DNA from: Anaerovibrio slackiae
GTDB taxonomy: Bacteria; Bacillota; Negativicutes; Selenomonadales; Selenomonadaceae
Assembly (NCBI RefSeq): GCF_009695585.1
Contig: NZ_VUNR01000005.1
Span: 107,251 to 171,250 of the forward strand
Direction: 5' to 3'
DNA length: 64,000 bases
Made by a program: the position numbers and the translations under genes. Within the stretch, counting starts at the first letter, position 1, and every line of letters starts with the position of its first letter. Shown one piece after another: positions 25,340-37,500 of this stretch. The notes beneath the pieces were generated by a model. The model worked only from the letters and a program-made list of their open reading frames with translations. It was not told the origin of the DNA and ran no database searches.

Positions 25340-26205
25340 ATGAGAGGCTTTAGAAAAGAATGGAGAGATGCCTTCGCAAGTTTGCCCGTGCAAAGAAGAA
25401 GGAATTTTACCATAAGATGAACAAGACCGCAAAGCAGTACAAGAAAGATCGTGGTGAAATTCATTTTGAATCAGAGGTTTCTTCCACTATGGGTAAGGCA
25501 AAGTTATCATTAGCTGCCTATGGTCAGAGAGTATGGACATTCGAGTATGGCAAGGGTAAAGGCACTGGCACATTCGAGAAAACGAATTATACTTTACCAA
25601 CATCGTTCCATAAGACAAAAATATTCAGGCAATACACTGGTAATCCTGCGAGAAACCCAATGCGAAAAGTTTACCAGCTATATGCCAATAGGCCTTCTAA
25701 GCGTAAAAACAAAATCACTGTTAGACGCAAGAGGGGGGATGTTGTTCAGGAATACGAAATGAGCTATCCAAAGCTTATCAGTACACCGATTAAGAGCAAT
25801 CGTGTAATGGATAAGAATGGGCTCATGAGGCTCATGACGAAGAAAGAACAACTTGCCGAAAGCAACATTGGCTGGAGACAGCAAATCATAGGATTGTTTA
25901 CGATTTACTCTCGACCGGGTACTTACACCGACCTCGATGGTAAATAGCATACATCCGATGCTAAAGCTGTGTTCGACTTAGAAAAACCTAATAAGCATGG
26001 GGTACTAAAGAGGCCCAAGCTCTCTCATCCAGGTAGAGCCTATGTTACCAACTTGTTTGAATATGACTTTGTGCGAGAGAAGCCTCGGATATTCCCCGAC
26101 AGGTCTAAAGCTCCTGATTGGACATTGCATGGCTTCTGCAAGCAAGCTAACGAGGAGATAAAGGAATACGCTGAAAACGTGTTTGAGGAATTAGGATTTA
26201 AATGA
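25336..26205 (+). CDS. neck/tail completion protein candidate (two in-frame TAG)
   Basis: 289 residues from ATG 25336 to TGA 26205, reading TAG at 25351-25353 (codon 6) and 25945-25947. The start overlaps the previous stop (ATGA), exactly as at neighbouring junctions, which supports it over internal ATGs. Basic protein: RAKKKEFYHKMNKTAKQYKK, then NRPSKRKNKITVRRKRGD. The C-terminus (ANEEIKEYAENVFEELGFK) resembles the end of HK97 gp10-like proteins. Two apparent separate reading frames are one gene. Confidence 0.6.
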
Positions 26206-26597
26206 ATGCATTTGAGTATGTAGACACACTTTGGTTCCTGTGTGCAGAAAATGAAGAACTAAGGGACCTGCTTAACATAAGCGAAGATGAGGATTACTCA
26301 TTGAAGATAAGGCAAGAGGATGTATCAGCGGAGGGTTATGATGCAGACAAGCTTCCATTTATCGCAATGTATTTTTATGAAGCTTGGACGACTTATAATG
26401 ACTTTGCTAATCTTGGCTACTTGTACATTGACATATATGCGCCGACACGCGAGGCTGTCCCTGCGATACGAAAGATAATCGTAGACACAATGCATGAGCA
26501 TTTTAATGAGAGGGTTCGCAACGAAGGACAACAGCAAAGCGGTGTACATGCAGTGTATAAATACAGATTAGAATTTACTCCTCTGATTTCCACATAA
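26202..26597 (+). CDS. tail terminator-like protein
   Basis: 131 residues. The pattern YGYLYIDIYAPTREAVPAI-like strands and helices, with the position just before the tail tube, fits tail terminator/minor tail proteins that cap the tube. ATGA overlap with the previous gene; TAA stop. No TAG. Family assignment is by context and pattern. Confidence 0.5.
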   Translation: MNAFEYVDTLWFLCAENEELRDLLNISEDEDYSLKIRQEDVSAEGYDADKLPFIAMYFYEAWTTYNDFANLGYLYIDIYAPTREAVPAIRKIIVDTMHEHFNERVRNEGQQQSGVHAVYKYRLEFTPLIST

Positions 26598-26614
26598 GAA
26601 AGGATGATGTATAT

Positions 26615-27385
26615 ATGGCTAACGTAGCAAACATTTTGAACACCCCAGTATTGCTCCATGGTATCGGTAAGGGCGTACTCAAGACCGTATAGGGCAAGAT
26701 TCTTGAGTTCACCACTGCTCAGTCCATGAAGCTGAATGTTACCACCTCCTCCGAGGATGTATACGGTGGTGACTCCCTGTTCCCTCTGTACACCTACCTG
26801 ACTCAGAAGGAAGGCACCGTTGAGATTACCAACGCTGACTTCAAGCTTTCCCAGGTTGATATTGCACAGGGTACCAAGACCAGCACTACTGGCAACAAGC
26901 GCAACTACATGGTAAAGATTACCAAGGACAGCTCCAAGCTGACCGATGATTCCGTTCCTGTAACTGGTGTTGAGGTTATTGCGATGGTAGGTCCTGATGG
27001 TAAGAGCGTACCTGTAGCAACCGATGCTGGCGATGATGTTGTTGCAATTTCCGCTACCGGTGCGATTACCGTTGGCACTAACGTAACTCTGGATGAGGGC
27101 GAGTACAACGTATGGTTCCGTGCTGACAGCTCCGCATCCGTGGCAGCTGAGATGCTGAAGAACGCTATGCCAGAGGTATCCGAGTTCACTTGGATGTTCA
27201 CCACCGAGGATGCAGATGGCAACAAGTATCAGATTGACATCTATGCCCGTCGTGTCCGTGCAAACGGTGAGCTGGCTATTGAGACCGCACGTGATTCCGC
27301 AAGCACTCCTACCTTGACTGTCAAGATTCTTGACCCAGGCGATGGCAGGGATGACTTTGCAACCATTACTATCACTAAGCTGTGA
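26615..27385 (+). CDS. tail tube (major tail) protein (one in-frame TAG)
   Basis: 256 residues across TAG 26690-26692 (codon 26: KGVLKTV-TAG-GKILEFTT). Optimised codons, Thr/Val-rich beta structure and position before the tail chaperones identify the tube protein. A C-terminal Ig-like section is plausible (VTGVEVIAMVGPDGKSVPVA). The ATG at 26615 has AAGGATG upstream. Its own strong terminator follows, as expected for an abundant structural protein. Production depends on amber decoding unless a downstream start is used. Confidence 0.8.
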
Positions 27386-27393
27386 GAATGAAA

Positions 27394-27427
27394 GGGGAGG
27401 GCTGACTGCTCTCCCCGTTATTTTTTT
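27394..27427 (+). terminator. rho-independent terminator after tail tube gene
   Basis: GGGGAG (27394-27399) pairs with CTCCCC (27411-27416), followed by GTTATTTTTTT. Confidence 0.85.
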
Positions 27428-27474
27428 ATAGCTACTGTATTACAGCTATGAGTAATTATTATGGTGAACTATAA

Positions 27475-27622
27475 CACAGGAGAAAGTTGCGCTGATGATG
27501 GAACAGGGTAAATCCATCCTATATTTACAGTTTCATGGAAGCTGTAGTCCACATGGGGGACTTAATGATACCCATGCCACAAGGCAGATACCGAGGCTGA
27601 CAACCAGCATAAAACTCCTGTG
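27475..27622 (+). ncRNA. candidate structured RNA between two terminators
   Basis: Closing stem CACAGGAG (27475-27482) and CTCCTGTG (27615-27622). Inside are further stems: GTAAAT/ATTTAC, CATGGG/CCCATG and GTCC/GGAC, giving a multibranched or pseudoknotted shape. It lies between the tail-tube terminator and another terminator at 27637-27660, so it may be an independent transcript. There is no reading frame. I could not match it to a known riboswitch or ribozyme; the CTGATGA at its start lacks the rest of a hammerhead core. Confidence 0.5.
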
Positions 27623-27636
27623 AACATAAATAACCG

Positions 27637-27660
27637 AGCAGTAATTGCTGCTTTTTTATT
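27637..27660 (+). terminator. rho-independent terminator
   Basis: AGCAG (27637-27641) pairs with CTGCT (27648-27652) around TAATTG, followed by TTTTTATT. It closes the unit containing the structured RNA. Confidence 0.7.
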
Positions 27661-27672
27661 GGAGGGATTTAT

Positions 27673-27951
27673 ATGAAGAAAATATTATTGATGGTAATAA
27701 TGTTACTGAGCTTTAATGGCGTATGCAGTGCAAGCGATGGGAATAACATTGGCGTGGACAGGTTTGCCCACTTTGGCATTTAGTATGTCATTTGCGACCA
27801 GTTGCATCGCAATGCTGGCATGAATAAGTTCTGGGCTGGCGTGACCACGCTGGCTATCGGCGCAGCTAAGGAAGCCTTTGTGGATGACCACTGGGATGGC
27901 GGTGACTTTGCAGCTGATTGCGCCGGTACATTTCTTTGCGTAACATTTTAA
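27673..27951 (+). CDS. exported YfiM-like protein, possible moron (one in-frame TAG)
   Basis: 92 residues. N-terminal signal peptide (MKKILLMVIMLLSFNGVCSA), then VDRFAHFGI-TAG-YVICDQL and a Gly/Ala-rich segment NKFWAGVTTLAIGAAKEAFV with VDDHWDGGDFAAD, the pattern of YfiM/DUF2279-type envelope proteins. TAG at 27781-27783 replaces a residue that is often Ser in related HFG-x-SY segments (from memory). It sits between tail tube and tail chaperones, where a signal peptide is unexpected; it may alter the envelope of infected cells. GGAGGG precedes ATG 27673. Confidence 0.6.
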
Positions 27952-27965
27952 TCGGAGGGATTACT

Positions 27966-28331
27966 ATGGAAACAAACACTATTTCTATGTATGAAACTGT
28001 TATTGACAGGAACAACAAGAAGCACAAGGTATTTTCCGTGCGCTTCAAGGACTTACAGATTGTAACCTCTTTTACAGAGAAATACAATCCTGACTTTTTG
28101 ACCATGTACCTTCTGGCTCCTGTAAGCGAGGATGGCGAGGTAGTCAAGGATAAGGATGGTAACATTGACTATAACAACGGCTTCAAGGATGACCTGCTGG
28201 AGATTATTGAATGCGCCTTGGATTATCGCGAGAGCCGTGAGCAGATAGAGGAATGGTTGGACATGGCAATCGCTAAGGAGATTATCAATACTTTCCTTGG
28301 GCTTTCCCAGTTCAAAAAAAAAGCGATGTAA
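27966..28331 (+). CDS. tail assembly chaperone, upstream (gpG-like) product
   Basis: 121 residues, acidic and helical at the C-terminus (EQIEEWLDMAIAKEIINTFL), typical of the short tail assembly chaperone encoded just before the tape measure. GGAGGG precedes ATG 27966. The last codons contain nine consecutive A, at which a -1 shift gives the longer product. No TAG. Confidence 0.75.
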   Translation: METNTISMYETVIDRNNKKHKVFSVRFKDLQIVTSFTEKYNPDFLTMYLLAPVSEDGEVVKDKDGNIDYNNGFKDDLLEIIECALDYRESREQIEEWLDMAIAKEIINTFLGLSQFKKKAM

Positions 28332-28543
28332 AGGAAAAGACTGAATGGAGAAACCTATTTGCCTCCATTGTCCAGAACACTAGCATGACAATGGAGGATA
28401 TAGGCAATCTCCGAATCAATCAGATGGAAGATTTATTGGAAGGTATGAATGAGAATGCGGAAGCATTGGAACGCGAGATGAAGGGCGAGGTAAAGCCACT
28501 GGAAGGCGATGCTGCCATTAGAAAACTTATGGGAGGGATGTAA
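27966..28543 (+). CDS. tail assembly chaperone frameshift fusion (gpGT-like)
   Basis: About 192 residues: the first 119 codons of the gpG-like gene, a -1 shift at 28314-28322, then 73 codons beginning SDVKEKTEWRNLFASIVQ and ending LEGDAAIRKLMGGM. The second frame has no start codon of its own near its beginning, which supports frameshifting. Both products would bind the tape measure during tail assembly. The fusion ends one base before the tape measure start. Confidence 0.75.
28314..28322 (+). promoter_or_regulatory. programmed -1 ribosomal frameshift site
   Basis: A run of nine A read as three Lys codons, then GCG ATG TAA in frame 0. Slipping back one base gives AGC GAT GTA AAG and a continuous frame to TAA at 28541-28543. 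This is the arrangement of the conserved G/GT tail chaperone frameshift of siphophages. Confidence 0.8.
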
Positions 28544-28544
28544 T

Positions 28545-31500
28545 ATGGCCACAGAAAACGATAAGCCAAAACTTGGATTGGATATATCCATAAGCACAAC
28601 GAGCGCATTTAACTAGGTTAGGCATCTGAAAGAAGAAATCCAGAAGCTCAAGAATTTAGCCGATAAAGGAATTGACTTCTCCGTAAACATTGGCAGTGTT
28701 ATTAAGCAGGCGAACAGCGCACTCAAAGAGGCACGTAAATCTATTGATGACATCAAGAAGTCAGCAATGGAGGGTGGCAAACTCAAGCTTGAACTTTCAG
28801 AGACTGATATAGCAAAGATTAACCAGGGCATGACTGAGTTGCAGACTGCCATGACCAAGGCATCTACGCTGGGTATGGAGGCGTGGGCTAGAGTTGACCG
28901 CGGTATAACTAGGGCTCGCAAGAACCAGAGTGAATTTATGAGGGAAAGCTATCACACGAATTTCCAGAATTTCGCCGGTCAATCTGAAGATCTCGTTCTG
29001 AAGACATAGAACGAAAATGTGAAGAATGCAATTGCCCATCAGATGAATAAGAAGTATTCTGAGTATGACTGGTCTGACCCGGCCAAGCTGGAAGAGGTGA
29101 GAAAAAAATTCTTTTAGCTTGTAGATTCATACAAAGATACTGCCGACCTCATGAATCCAGAGAGATTTGCAAGGTTTATTTCTGAGTATAGAGCTATAGT
29201 AGACCACGCACCTGCATCCGCGGATATAGGAGACTCCCTTAGAATATTAAAGGAGCGCAACATGGATAAAGTGTTCCAAAAGTATTTCAAAGATACTCAT
29301 ATTGCAGGGATGGAAAACATTTTCAAACAGGTTGCTACGCTTGACGATAAGAACTTTGAGTCTATTAAACCGACAATAAAAGAGGCAATAGGTAATATAC
29401 GTGAAGCAGGGGGTAACAGCTCTTTGTTCGCTCCACTGGCAAAGCAATACAAGGATAATCCTAGAATGCTTGATCTTTTACCAATCTATCCTAATAAAAT
29501 TATTGACTGGGACAAGATGTTATATGGCGAGGGCGCAACTAAGACCTCAGTAAATCTCGATGCACTGCATAAGGTAAGCGAGGCTTTGCGCCAGGCTATT
29601 ATGGAAGTCGTTAAAAGCGTAGAGCAGATAAAGAACGCTGCTGCTACGACTGCTGTTTCAATGAATACGATAGCACCTTCATCGGCTTCTCCTGTACCGC
29701 CTGAGAAGAGCAATCTTGTAGTGCAGGTGAAGCAGGAGAACGATGAAATCCAGAAAGCCCTGAAGCAGCGTGAAGCTCTCTTGAAGCAGCTTAACGATAT
29801 GAATAACCTTGTAGCTAAAAGGCCATACGAGCATCGCCTGGAAAAATTGGATAAACTGAATGCAACCCTGTCAACTAATGGCTATGGCATACAGCTTCCA
29901 AGGTTCTATGCAAAAAGCGGTGACAAGGAAGCTACAAATGCAGCTTATGACAATTATCTCCGCGAGGCATCCGGTTACAATTCCATGCGCAAAGAGCTTA
30001 CTTCCATGATGGAACGTGGTATCACGCCTACCAAGGAGCATTGGAATGAAATCAGGAATAACTATTTGTCCATGCTTGACTCCCTGAGGGAAAAGCGTTA
30101 CAAGATTTCTCCGGTATCAGATGATTTTACTGGCGGAACCTATGAAAAGTTCCTTGCAAAAATGAGGGAGTTCCAGCAGACCGCAAAAGCAAATGGTATC
30201 GTACCTGTTACCGCTGATGCCCGTCAGGTCAACGAGAAAATTGCTGAGTTACGTAAAGCCTTGGCATCCCTGGAAGCATTTAGCATTAGGATTACAGCGA
30301 ACACTGAGCCTATCATTAAGGCAGTTGACTCCGTGATTGCCAGATTGCAGTCTATGAAGGACGTGGCTATCACCGTAAATGCGAACACAAAGCCGTTCAT
30401 AGAGGCGATAGATGCTTGCATGGCAAAGTGCAAAGAGCTCAAGCCAAATATAGAGTTCGATGCAGCAAAACTTAACACAGAGCTTGCAAAGATAAAAACT
30501 GTTCTCCCTATTGCTATTGACTTTGAGAAATATCGTGAGGAGCTTCAGAAAATCCAGAAGTACACCAATAGCTTACCACATATGATACTCAAGGCTGGAC
30601 TTGACACAAGCGAGTTCATTAAATCCGTTGAGGCTGCTAAAATTAAAGCCAAAGAAATAAAGGATATTCGTTTGAATATTGATGCGAGCGGTGTTGAACC
30701 TGGCTATAACAAGTTCAAGGATTTCGTTGATTATGCATACAGGCACAATCCTATTGCAATTGGTGTTACAGTGAATGAAACTAGTCTCAGTGTTATTGAC
30801 TTGTTGCTCAATAGGGTCCAGGCATTACAGTAGGCATCTAGGTTGCAGATTGATTTTAAGAAACTCTATGATGATATAAAGGTTCTTGAGCAGAACTGTC
30901 CTACCATTAAATTGCCTATCTCAATTGATAAAAATATGTTCAAGGAGCAGGTGGGTAAAATCGCTTCTCCAAAGATTTCCACTCAGCTCAAGATTGAACG
31001 ACAGAAATTCCGTGATGAAATCAAAGATGTTGGCGAGAAACTTCCTAAGATAAAGGTGGGTATCGGAGTTGATGCAAAGGGGTTCCATGACGAAGTTAAG
31101 AACGTTGGCTCACAGCTTCCTACGGTAAAGGTTCCTGTTACAGTTGACTCGAAGTTCTTTAAGGACGAAACCGCACGCATACAGGAAATACTTGATACCA
31201 TAAAACCCGTATCCATAAAGGTCAATGCTGACACACAGCAGTTCATTTCTACTATAAAGGAGTGCGTTGATGAGCTCCACAAGCTCAAGGACATAACCGT
31301 TACAGTAAAAGGTAAGAAGCCTAAAGAAAAAACAGCTGCTGTTACAGAGGATACTCCAAAGAAGGCTAAGGGGAAAGCCAAGAAGGAGATGGACTACGAT
31401 GAGCTCCTTACTATGCTCAAGATAAATCAGTTTTCTGATGGTATATCGCAGAGTAAATCCACTGTAGGCGCAAGGCTCAAGAGCGTAAGGAACCTCCAGA

Positions 31501-34500
31501 GTGCAGCGATGCAAGGCGGATGGCAACCGAGCGCCGAGGATTTGGCATGGCTGGCAAATGAGCGCAATGCACTTGAACGGAAAAACGAAGCGGTCAAGCT
31601 GAACAGTACCAGACCTGGGACAAACCTTATTGACGAGTATATTCGCTTGAGAGAACAGGAGTCTAAAAGATTCTCTGAATAGCTCCGCAATCAGATGAAC
31701 GAGCGTGTTAAGCAGGAAAACAAGATTACTGATGAGGAACTTGCTGCAACCAAAAGACAGCTTCGTAGAAATCTCAAGGAATGGCAAAAGAATAATACTG
31801 CAATTGCGAAGGCAAAAGAAGAAGCTCGTAAGAGAGAGTTAGCCAAGGAAGCTCAGGCTGCCAAAGAGCAGAAGGAATACAGCGACCGCACGGCAAAACT
31901 TCTTGTTCAGGAAAGATTCGCTCAAACAAAGGAACAGGAAAAGGCAGAGGAAAAAGCTCGCAAGCGTAGATTAGCTCAGGAAGCTCAGGCTACCAAAGAG
32001 CAGAAGGAGTACAGTGACCGCACGGCAAAGCTTATGACCCAGGAAACCAATAGGCTCCAGGCATTGAAGGATAAACTTGCAAAGCTTCAGAATGACATTA
32101 CCATCTCCCAGCTTTCCGGCAAGAAGATTGCCATGGATTCCTGGCTGAGGAAGAGTGACAGGGAGGCCGAGCTTATCAATAGCATCATGTCCATGGGTGG
32201 CACGGCAAGCGCGAAGTACAATGGCATCGCAGGATTCAAGGAATACGTTAAGCCTTGGAACCAGCAGGATAAACTCAAGACTGACAATAAGGAATTGAAG
32301 GAAGCCCTTAAAACATACGAGCGTATCGAAGCCATCCTTGTACGCATCAGGAAAACAGGAATTATCCCTGATAATATCGACAAGTTGAAGCAGAAAGAAT
32401 TGGAAGCAAGGTCAATCATTCAGAAGAGCTTTGGCGGAGCACTTGGTTCTCCTGCACAGCAAGCTGCCTTCAATGCAAATTATCCGCAGGTATTGACACA
32501 GCAGAATATCGATGCTGCAAAGTCCGGCGCTGAGATAAGCAAGAGGCTCAAGGGTGAAATGCGGAGTGCCATGAGCGAGTTCAAGAGCCTCATAAAAGAG
32601 GTAAGGCGCGATGCGATAAATGGCACTGGTCGCTCTGAATACTACTTGGCAAACCGCAGTAGCAGGATTGCTGAGATACTCCAGGGAGTTGATAAGAATA
32701 CCAGGAACGCTCTTTTGATGAGGTATGAGAATGATATTCATAGGGCATACGCAAACCCTGCTGACATTAACGCCAAGGCAATAGCCGAGGTAGAAAAGAG
32801 ACTTGCAGAGCGTTGGCAGAAGTTTGATATGCTTGACAACGTCACTCCAAAGGCATATACAAATATGTATCAGTATCTCGTGAGAGCCGTAGAAAAAATT
32901 GGCTCCATGGGCGGCATGTACGATGGTCGCGTGCTGACCAAGACTCCGGAGGAGTACAAGGCAAGCTATGTGAGACCTTCGACTGGTATAGATGAAGCTG
33001 CACGGAAGCAGCAGAATTTAAATGCTATTCAGGAAAGATACAACGCTGAACTTGAGAAGCAGAATGCCCTGATGACCTACGGCACACTTCTTTCCCAGAA
33101 GCAGATTGATACTGCAATCAGGAAACTCGAAGCATTGCGCAAGAAATACGAGGAACTGGGCGGTGAGCGTAGCAAGCTTCAGCTGTCTGACATTGAAGCT
33201 GCTGGAACTACTGCTCGCGATGTGAACTCTGCAATCGTTGACCGCAATGTGAAAGCATGGAGCACGGATAATGTGGCAACCGTGTCCCAGGGCTTATCGC
33301 ATCTCAGCGGAATGCAACAGGCCCAGTACAATGCATGGCTCCAGGACCCAAGCAAGAATAACCTGAAGAACCTTACGCTTACCACAGCAGAGATGAGGAA
33401 GCTTAACAGGGAGGCCCAGCGTTATCAGCGTGTTGTCAACGACACCAATAAGACGATGGAAAGCCTTAATAATAAGATTCACAATCATCTTTCCTGGATG
33501 ACAAGCGGACTGTTCATTGGAACTATCTTTGCTATTCCTGCTGAGGTAATGAATCAGTGGAAAGAACTGGAGTATAGCCTCGCTGGTATCAGGCAGGTTA
33601 TCACGGAAATCGAAAAGAACGAGGGAGGCAATGCGTTTAAAGAAGCATTTGATCTTATGGAGATTGCCAAAAAGAACGGCGTTGGCGTTGAGGAGACCAT
33701 GGATGCAGCCAAGTCTATCGGTCGTATGTATGGCAAGAACCCTATCGACTCAAACGGTGTCGAAGAAAAGGGCGTTGGTATTCGCAATACAAACCTGATT
33801 ACTTCACAGGCAGCGAAGATGGCAGTAGCCGATGCCTTCGATATGGAGAATGCATTCAAGGGATTGGAGGCAGCATTATCCCAGTGGAACTTGCAGACAG
33901 AGGACACAAACCAGCTTCTCATCAATACCAATCGTATACTGGAAGCATGGACTATCACAGCTCATGCCGGTGCTGCATCGGCTCAGGACATTGGGCAGGC
34001 AATTGAAATTGCTGGTACTGCCGCTGCAAATGCAGGCGTGTCATTCGAGTTCTTCAATGCCCTTGTTGCTACAGGTGTACGGCAGACTGCACGAAGCGGT
34101 AATGAAATCGGTCAGGCAATCAAGTCCATGATGGTTTCCATGCAGTCAAATAAATCCCTGAAAGCCTTGAAGGAATGGGGAATAGAGTTGTATAATGTAA
34201 GCGAGGATGGCACGAAATCCATGCGCTCCATGGAGGACATTATTCTCGATGTATCCCTGCTCATGAACAATACGGCAAAAGATACCAGAGGACTGCTGAC
34301 TACGCTGTCTGGTGGTAAATACCAGTATTCAAAAGTATCAGCAATGCTGGGCAATTATAAAGAATTGCTCCGCATGATGAAACTCATTAACAACCCTAAT
34401 GATAATCTCATGGAAGGCAAGCCTGGCTTATTCATCGACCAGCAGGTTGAAGTGCAGATGGACACCTTACAGAGAAAAATCAATTCCATCAAAGCGGATG

Positions 34501-37500
34501 CACAAAACATCATATTTGACATTGGTGTAAACGCAGGTGGCTTGGATGCCCTCAAGTGGCTCGCTGACAAGATAGATGACATCATTGTAGGTACACAGAA
34601 AATAGGGGATAAATGGGGAGAGACCGGTACTAAGATAGCTGGGGTAACAGTAGCAGTCTTGGCTTTCTATAAGGCTGTTGAAAAAATATAGGTAGCCATG
34701 AAGACATACGAGATGTACAAGGCTGCCTACAATGCTACTGGCAACACGTAGTTTTTCCAGTCACTTCTTGACAATAGAAAGAAGGAAATAGAGCTCAAGG
34801 CTTCTCAGAAAGTGGCGAGTGCCATGAGCGACAATGCTATTGTAGGTGGGAGAGCCGCTAGTACCGAAGCTAATACAATAGCAACCAATGCTAATACAGC
34901 TGCGAGAACTGCTAATACCGCAAGCAATACTGCGAACACGGCAGCTACAGCGGAAAATACCGTGGCCAGCGCAGCGAATACAGCTAGGAGGGCAGCGAAC
35001 ACAGCTGCTACCGAAGCTAATACTGTAGCAACAGTTGCTAATGTCACGGCTCAAAGGTCTGCCGCTGGTGCAGCAACGGGAGCAGCCACTTCAATGGGTG
35101 TAATGGCTACCGCTGGCATGACTGCTCGTGCTGGCCTTGCTGCCCTGGGCGGCCCGCTTGGTGTTGCAATTACAGCTTTGACAATCCTTATTCCTCTTGG
35201 AATAGAATATGCATCAACTCTGGGCGAAGAAGCAAACGCTGCAAAGAAAGCTGCGGATGCACTTGCCGAGAAGAATAATGCAGTAGACCAGGAAATTTCC
35301 AAGGCTAACCAGCGTGAGCACGCAGCTATAAGCCTGGCAAACGCTTACAATAATCTAAGTGTGCAGATAGCTAATGGCACCCTGCGCACCGAGGAGGCTC
35401 AGAAGGCCGAAGCAGAAATGGCTGACCTCAAGCATACGCTGATTGGTATAGTTGGTCAGGAAGCAGTGGCAATAGACGAAAACGGCAGGATTAACATTGA
35501 CACCATCAAGCGAATGAGTAAAGCTGAGAAACAGGCAGCTATTGATAAGCTCAGGGCTGACCGTGATAAGCTTGAGTCAGAAAAGGCTGAGACTCAGAAT
35601 ACTATTGAGCTGACAAAACAGCGCATTGAAGCTATCAAATCTGAGATTGAAGCCATGAGGGAGCGTGCTGGTGCCAGCAGTACATGGGATAAGATAGCTG
35701 CCTCCGTATACCGTGGAGCAGCTTGGTTTGCACATGCTACAGGTCAGACCACGGACGAAGAGTATGAAACCAATTTGGAAAAAGCAAACCTCCGTGAACA
35801 GGGCGTTCCCGCCGAAAAACTCGCTGAACTTGATATGGCAACCAAAAGGGTATCTGAGTTACAAGGTAATCTTGATAAGCTTAACCCAAACATTGATACT
35901 CTGAATAATGCAATAGGAAACCTTACATCCCTTGCAGAAGAGGGAAGTCAGACGTACAACCATGGCGAAATAGAAGAGCCGGAGGAAAAAGCCTCCGCTG
36001 GTAAATCCGCTGGCTCAGACTCTCGCCAGAACAACATGCAGGACCCTCGCATCCTTGCGCATGTCAGTCGTATTGATGAAATCGCAAGCAATACCAGCAA
36101 CCAGGTATCTCTGCTTAATGACATTAAGTCCCAGCAGGGTAACTCCAAGGAGCTTTCCATACAGACCTTCGATACATACCAGAGGGGCATCGACGAGCTC
36201 AAGGCTGAACGCCAGAGGCTCAACGATTACCTGTATACCAAGAACGTAAATGCGTTCAATGGTCAGTTCTCTGTAACCATTAGCGATACCGCTGCATCCG
36301 ATGCGGTGGTCGAGGCTGCCATGCCGTATCTTGAGAAGACCATGGAAAATGGTACCGAGGGCTGTGTCGAGGCTGTTACCAAGATTGGCGAAAAAACCAG
36401 CAGCTTCCTTGCGCAAGAACTCAAGAACGGTGTAGTCCGTGTGCCTGTTCTTGTATCCGATGCTGAGAACGCTGGCATACCTGTAGTTCCTTACGATGCC
36501 AATAATGTAGGTGCCGGGGATGTTATCGTGTACGACAATAATGACCATGTGGTTATGGCTGATGGCAAGGGAGGGTATGTAGGCAATAGCTCCGGACTGA
36601 ATCGTGTTGTACATAGACCTGACTACACAGCTATGGGCGGTCAGGTTCCTACCCAGATTATCAAGACTGGCACCATTGCTGGCGAAAGAAAAGTCCAGTG
36701 GAGCGACAGTCTTGCCAATTATGCAATTGATAATGATGGAACCATGCTTGATGCTGGTACCTGGGATAAGGCAGGGCTCTCTGGGCAAATTAAACTCATT
36801 GAGCAGGCATTGCAGGTCAAGGGCCAGGAGAATAACGAGTTCCTCATGCAGTTCTCCAAGGTGCTACTTGTCGACCTCAAGGCTCTCAATGATGCCGATG
36901 CTAAAACCAGAAGCCTTATTACCCAACAGGCTAATCAGTGGTTCACCGACATGAACGCTGAGGTATCACAGGCAGGAACCACGGCATCCCAGAAGGGGAA
37001 CCGTGAGCTGTTCATGCTTGGCTCAGGAGCTACCGAATATGACAAGGCTCGCATCGAGCTCCAGAAGAACACGGCTGAACTCAGTGCTATGAGTGAAATC
37101 GTGGAACGTAAGCAGACACAGGATCTGAAGAATACCGTTGCTGGCAAAGCGTTCCTTGACAGCTACCTGCAGAAGCAGATGACTCAGCGCGACCTCCAGT
37201 TTAAAACCGTTGTGGCCATGTATAACGATGCAAAAGCAACCACTGACCATAATGTCAAGATGCGTGATTATGGGAACAATAATACCGATGACCGCATGGG
37301 TGTCAAGCGAGCCACGGATACCCTGGCAGATGCGATGGTACAGGTTGAGCTTCAGCGGAAACAGTTGGAGCTTGCGAGAGATACGGACGAAAAGAATTAC
37401 CAGGAAATCCGCAAGATGGAAGAGTCTTACAAGGATGCCCTGGAAGCACTTCGTACCGCACAGAGACAGTACAACCAGCAGGTGCTCGATGGATTCGAGC

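Noticed and set aside
27475..27622. Hammerhead ribozyme (CTGATGA present)
   Set aside because: The required GAAA and stem arrangement after CTGATGA are missing.
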